This document shows positions 6,522 through 7,146 of a stretch of DNA of 7,146 bases, in pieces. Within the stretch, counting starts at the first letter, position 1, and the number at the start of each line of letters is the position of its first letter. The translations under genes were made by a program, and so were the position numbers. The stretch comes from DAOMFM01 sp035429825 (GTDB lineage: Bacteria > Acidobacteriota > Blastocatellia > UBA7656 > JADIYM01): NCBI GenBank assembly GCA_044224215.1, contig JBGAKX010000186.1, positions 1-7,146 of the forward strand. Direction: 5' to 3'. The notes below the pieces were generated by a model, which worked only from the letters and a program-made list of their open reading frames with translations, made no database searches and was not told the origin of the DNA.

Positions 6522-6539
6522 CGCAAATCACGCAGATAT
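6513..6539. repeat. Three 9-bp tandem units across the kdpC-kdpD junction
   Basis: CGCAAATGA (6513-6521), CGCAAATCA (6522-6530) and CGCAGATAT (6531-6539) are head-to-tail copies with one or a few changes each. The first unit carries the kdpC stop (TGA 6519-6521), and the kdpD ATG (6538-6540) begins in the third. On the minus strand the repeat would read as Ile-Cys-Val-Ile-Cys-Val-Ile-Cys. I recall such ATCTGCG-type tandem repeats as a widespread intergenic family in GC-rich bacteria, but that is memory. The repetition itself is directly visible. Confidence 0.75.
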
Positions 6540-7146
6540 GACATCGGGCGTACATGGCAGGCCATCTCCTGAATCGCTCCTCGCAAAGATCAAGGAGGGC
6601 GAGCGGGCACGGCTGCGCGTGTACATCGGCGCCGCCCCCGGTGTCGGGAAGACGTACAAGATGCTCGAAGAGGCGCACCAGCTGAAGGCGCAGGGCGTCG
6701 ACATCGTCGTCGGCGTCGTGGTTGCTCACGGGCGTGCCGAAACCGAAGCGCTTGTCGGCGACCTCGAGTGCGTGCCACTCCGAAAGATCGAGTATCGCGG
6801 CGTGACGCTCGAGGAGATGGACGTCGACGCGATCGTCGCGCGCCGGCCGGATGTCGTGATCGTCGACGAGCTCGCCCACACGAACGCGCCTGGTTCGACG
6901 CACGAAAAGCGCTTCGAAGACGTGCTCGAACTGCTCGACCGCGGGATCTCGGTGACGACCGCCGTGAACGTGCAGCACATCGAATCGCTGAACGACGCGG
7001 TCGGACGGATCACCGGAGTCACCGTTCGCGAGACCGTTCCCGACTCGTTTCTCGGGCGCGCGGACGAGGTCGTCAACGTCGACATCTCGGTCGACGCGCT
7101 GCGGTCGCGGCTGCGGCAAGGAAAGATCTACGAGATTGAGAAGATC
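6538..7146 (+). CDS. kdpD: KdpD, K+ sensor histidine kinase (N-terminal part, cut by window end)
   Basis: The frame is open for 203 codons to the last base, so only the cytoplasmic N-terminal KdpD domain is present. Walker A is GAAPGVGKT (31-39) and Walker B is VVIVDELAHTNAPGS (106-120). Both are hallmarks of the KdpD sensor domain, as is VNVQHIESLND (143-153). KdpD senses low K+ or turgor and phosphorylates or dephosphorylates KdpE, the activator of kdp transcription. E. coli KdpD is about 890 residues; the universal-stress-protein-like domain, four membrane helices, GAF region and kinase core should lie beyond the window. The ATG at 6538 is the only sensible start, since the next in-frame GTG (codon 28) would fall directly before Walker A. 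No clear ribosome-binding site precedes it, unlike the other kdp genes; the 16-base gap is occupied by the tandem repeat. Confidence 0.95.
   Translation, partial: MTSGVHGRPSPESLLAKIKEGERARLRVYIGAAPGVGKTYKMLEEAHQLKAQGVDIVVGVVVAHGRAETEALVGDLECVPLRKIEYRGVTLEEMDVDAIVARRPDVVIVDELAHTNAPGSTHEKRFEDVLELLDRGISVTTAVNVQHIESLNDAVGRITGVTVRETVPDSFLGRADEVVNVDISVDALRSRLRQGKIYEIEKI

Noticed and set aside
6484..7119. 211-codon minus-strand frame containing ICVICVICG
   Set aside because: The Cys-Ile repeat is only the antisense reading of the 9-bp tandem repeat, and the rest lies opposite the kdpD sensor domain with its Walker motifs.

Overview
The window holds an almost complete, high-affinity potassium-uptake (Kdp) operon, all on the + strand: an unnamed two-helix membrane protein gene, an outer-membrane beta-barrel porin gene, a 27-residue microprotein gene, kdpF, kdpA, kdpB, kdpC, and the first 203 codons of kdpD, which runs off the right edge. 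The DNA is GC-rich and the porin has a signal peptide and a barrel that ends in an aromatic residue, so the host is a diderm (Gram-negative) bacterium. The gene style (BBP2-like porin and a microprotein in front of kdpF, plus a CGCAAATGA-type intergenic repeat) reminds me of Acidobacteriota, perhaps Vicinamibacteria. That is a guess from recollection, not a proven assignment.

Layout. Bases 1-80 carry a long imperfect inverted repeat with a 15-bp perfect core. Bases 100-155 form an unusually T-rich stretch that resembles the T-rich KdpE operator of E. coli and may be the control region. The small membrane protein (186-446) overlaps the porin (443-1882) by ATGA. After an 18-base gap come the microprotein (1901-1984), kdpF (1996-2085), kdpA (2088-3863), kdpB (3873-5939), kdpC (5952-6521) and kdpD (6538 to the edge). 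No gap between coding regions exceeds 18 bases, so one polycistronic message is likely. No gene-free stretch longer than about 185 bases exists.

How it works together. KdpA is the K+-selective channel-like subunit, KdpB the P-type ATPase, KdpC the single-span periplasmic subunit and KdpF the small stabilising subunit. KdpD is the sensor kinase, and its response regulator KdpE is expected just beyond the window. All diagnostic motifs of KdpA, KdpB and the KdpD nucleotide-binding domain are intact. The accessory genes in front of kdpF are the least explained part: an outer-membrane porin that could bring K+ across the outer membrane, a two-helix membrane protein, and a 27-residue single-helix microprotein that looks like a second KdpF-like peptide.

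Other points of interest are a three-unit 9-bp tandem repeat that supplies both the stop of kdpC and the start of kdpD, a recurrent TAGGAGG stop/ribosome-binding fusion at three junctions, and a ribosome-binding site for kdpA encoded inside the conserved end of kdpF. The core of the window is an ordinary Kdp system; the novelty, if any, lies in its accessory proteins and its junctions.
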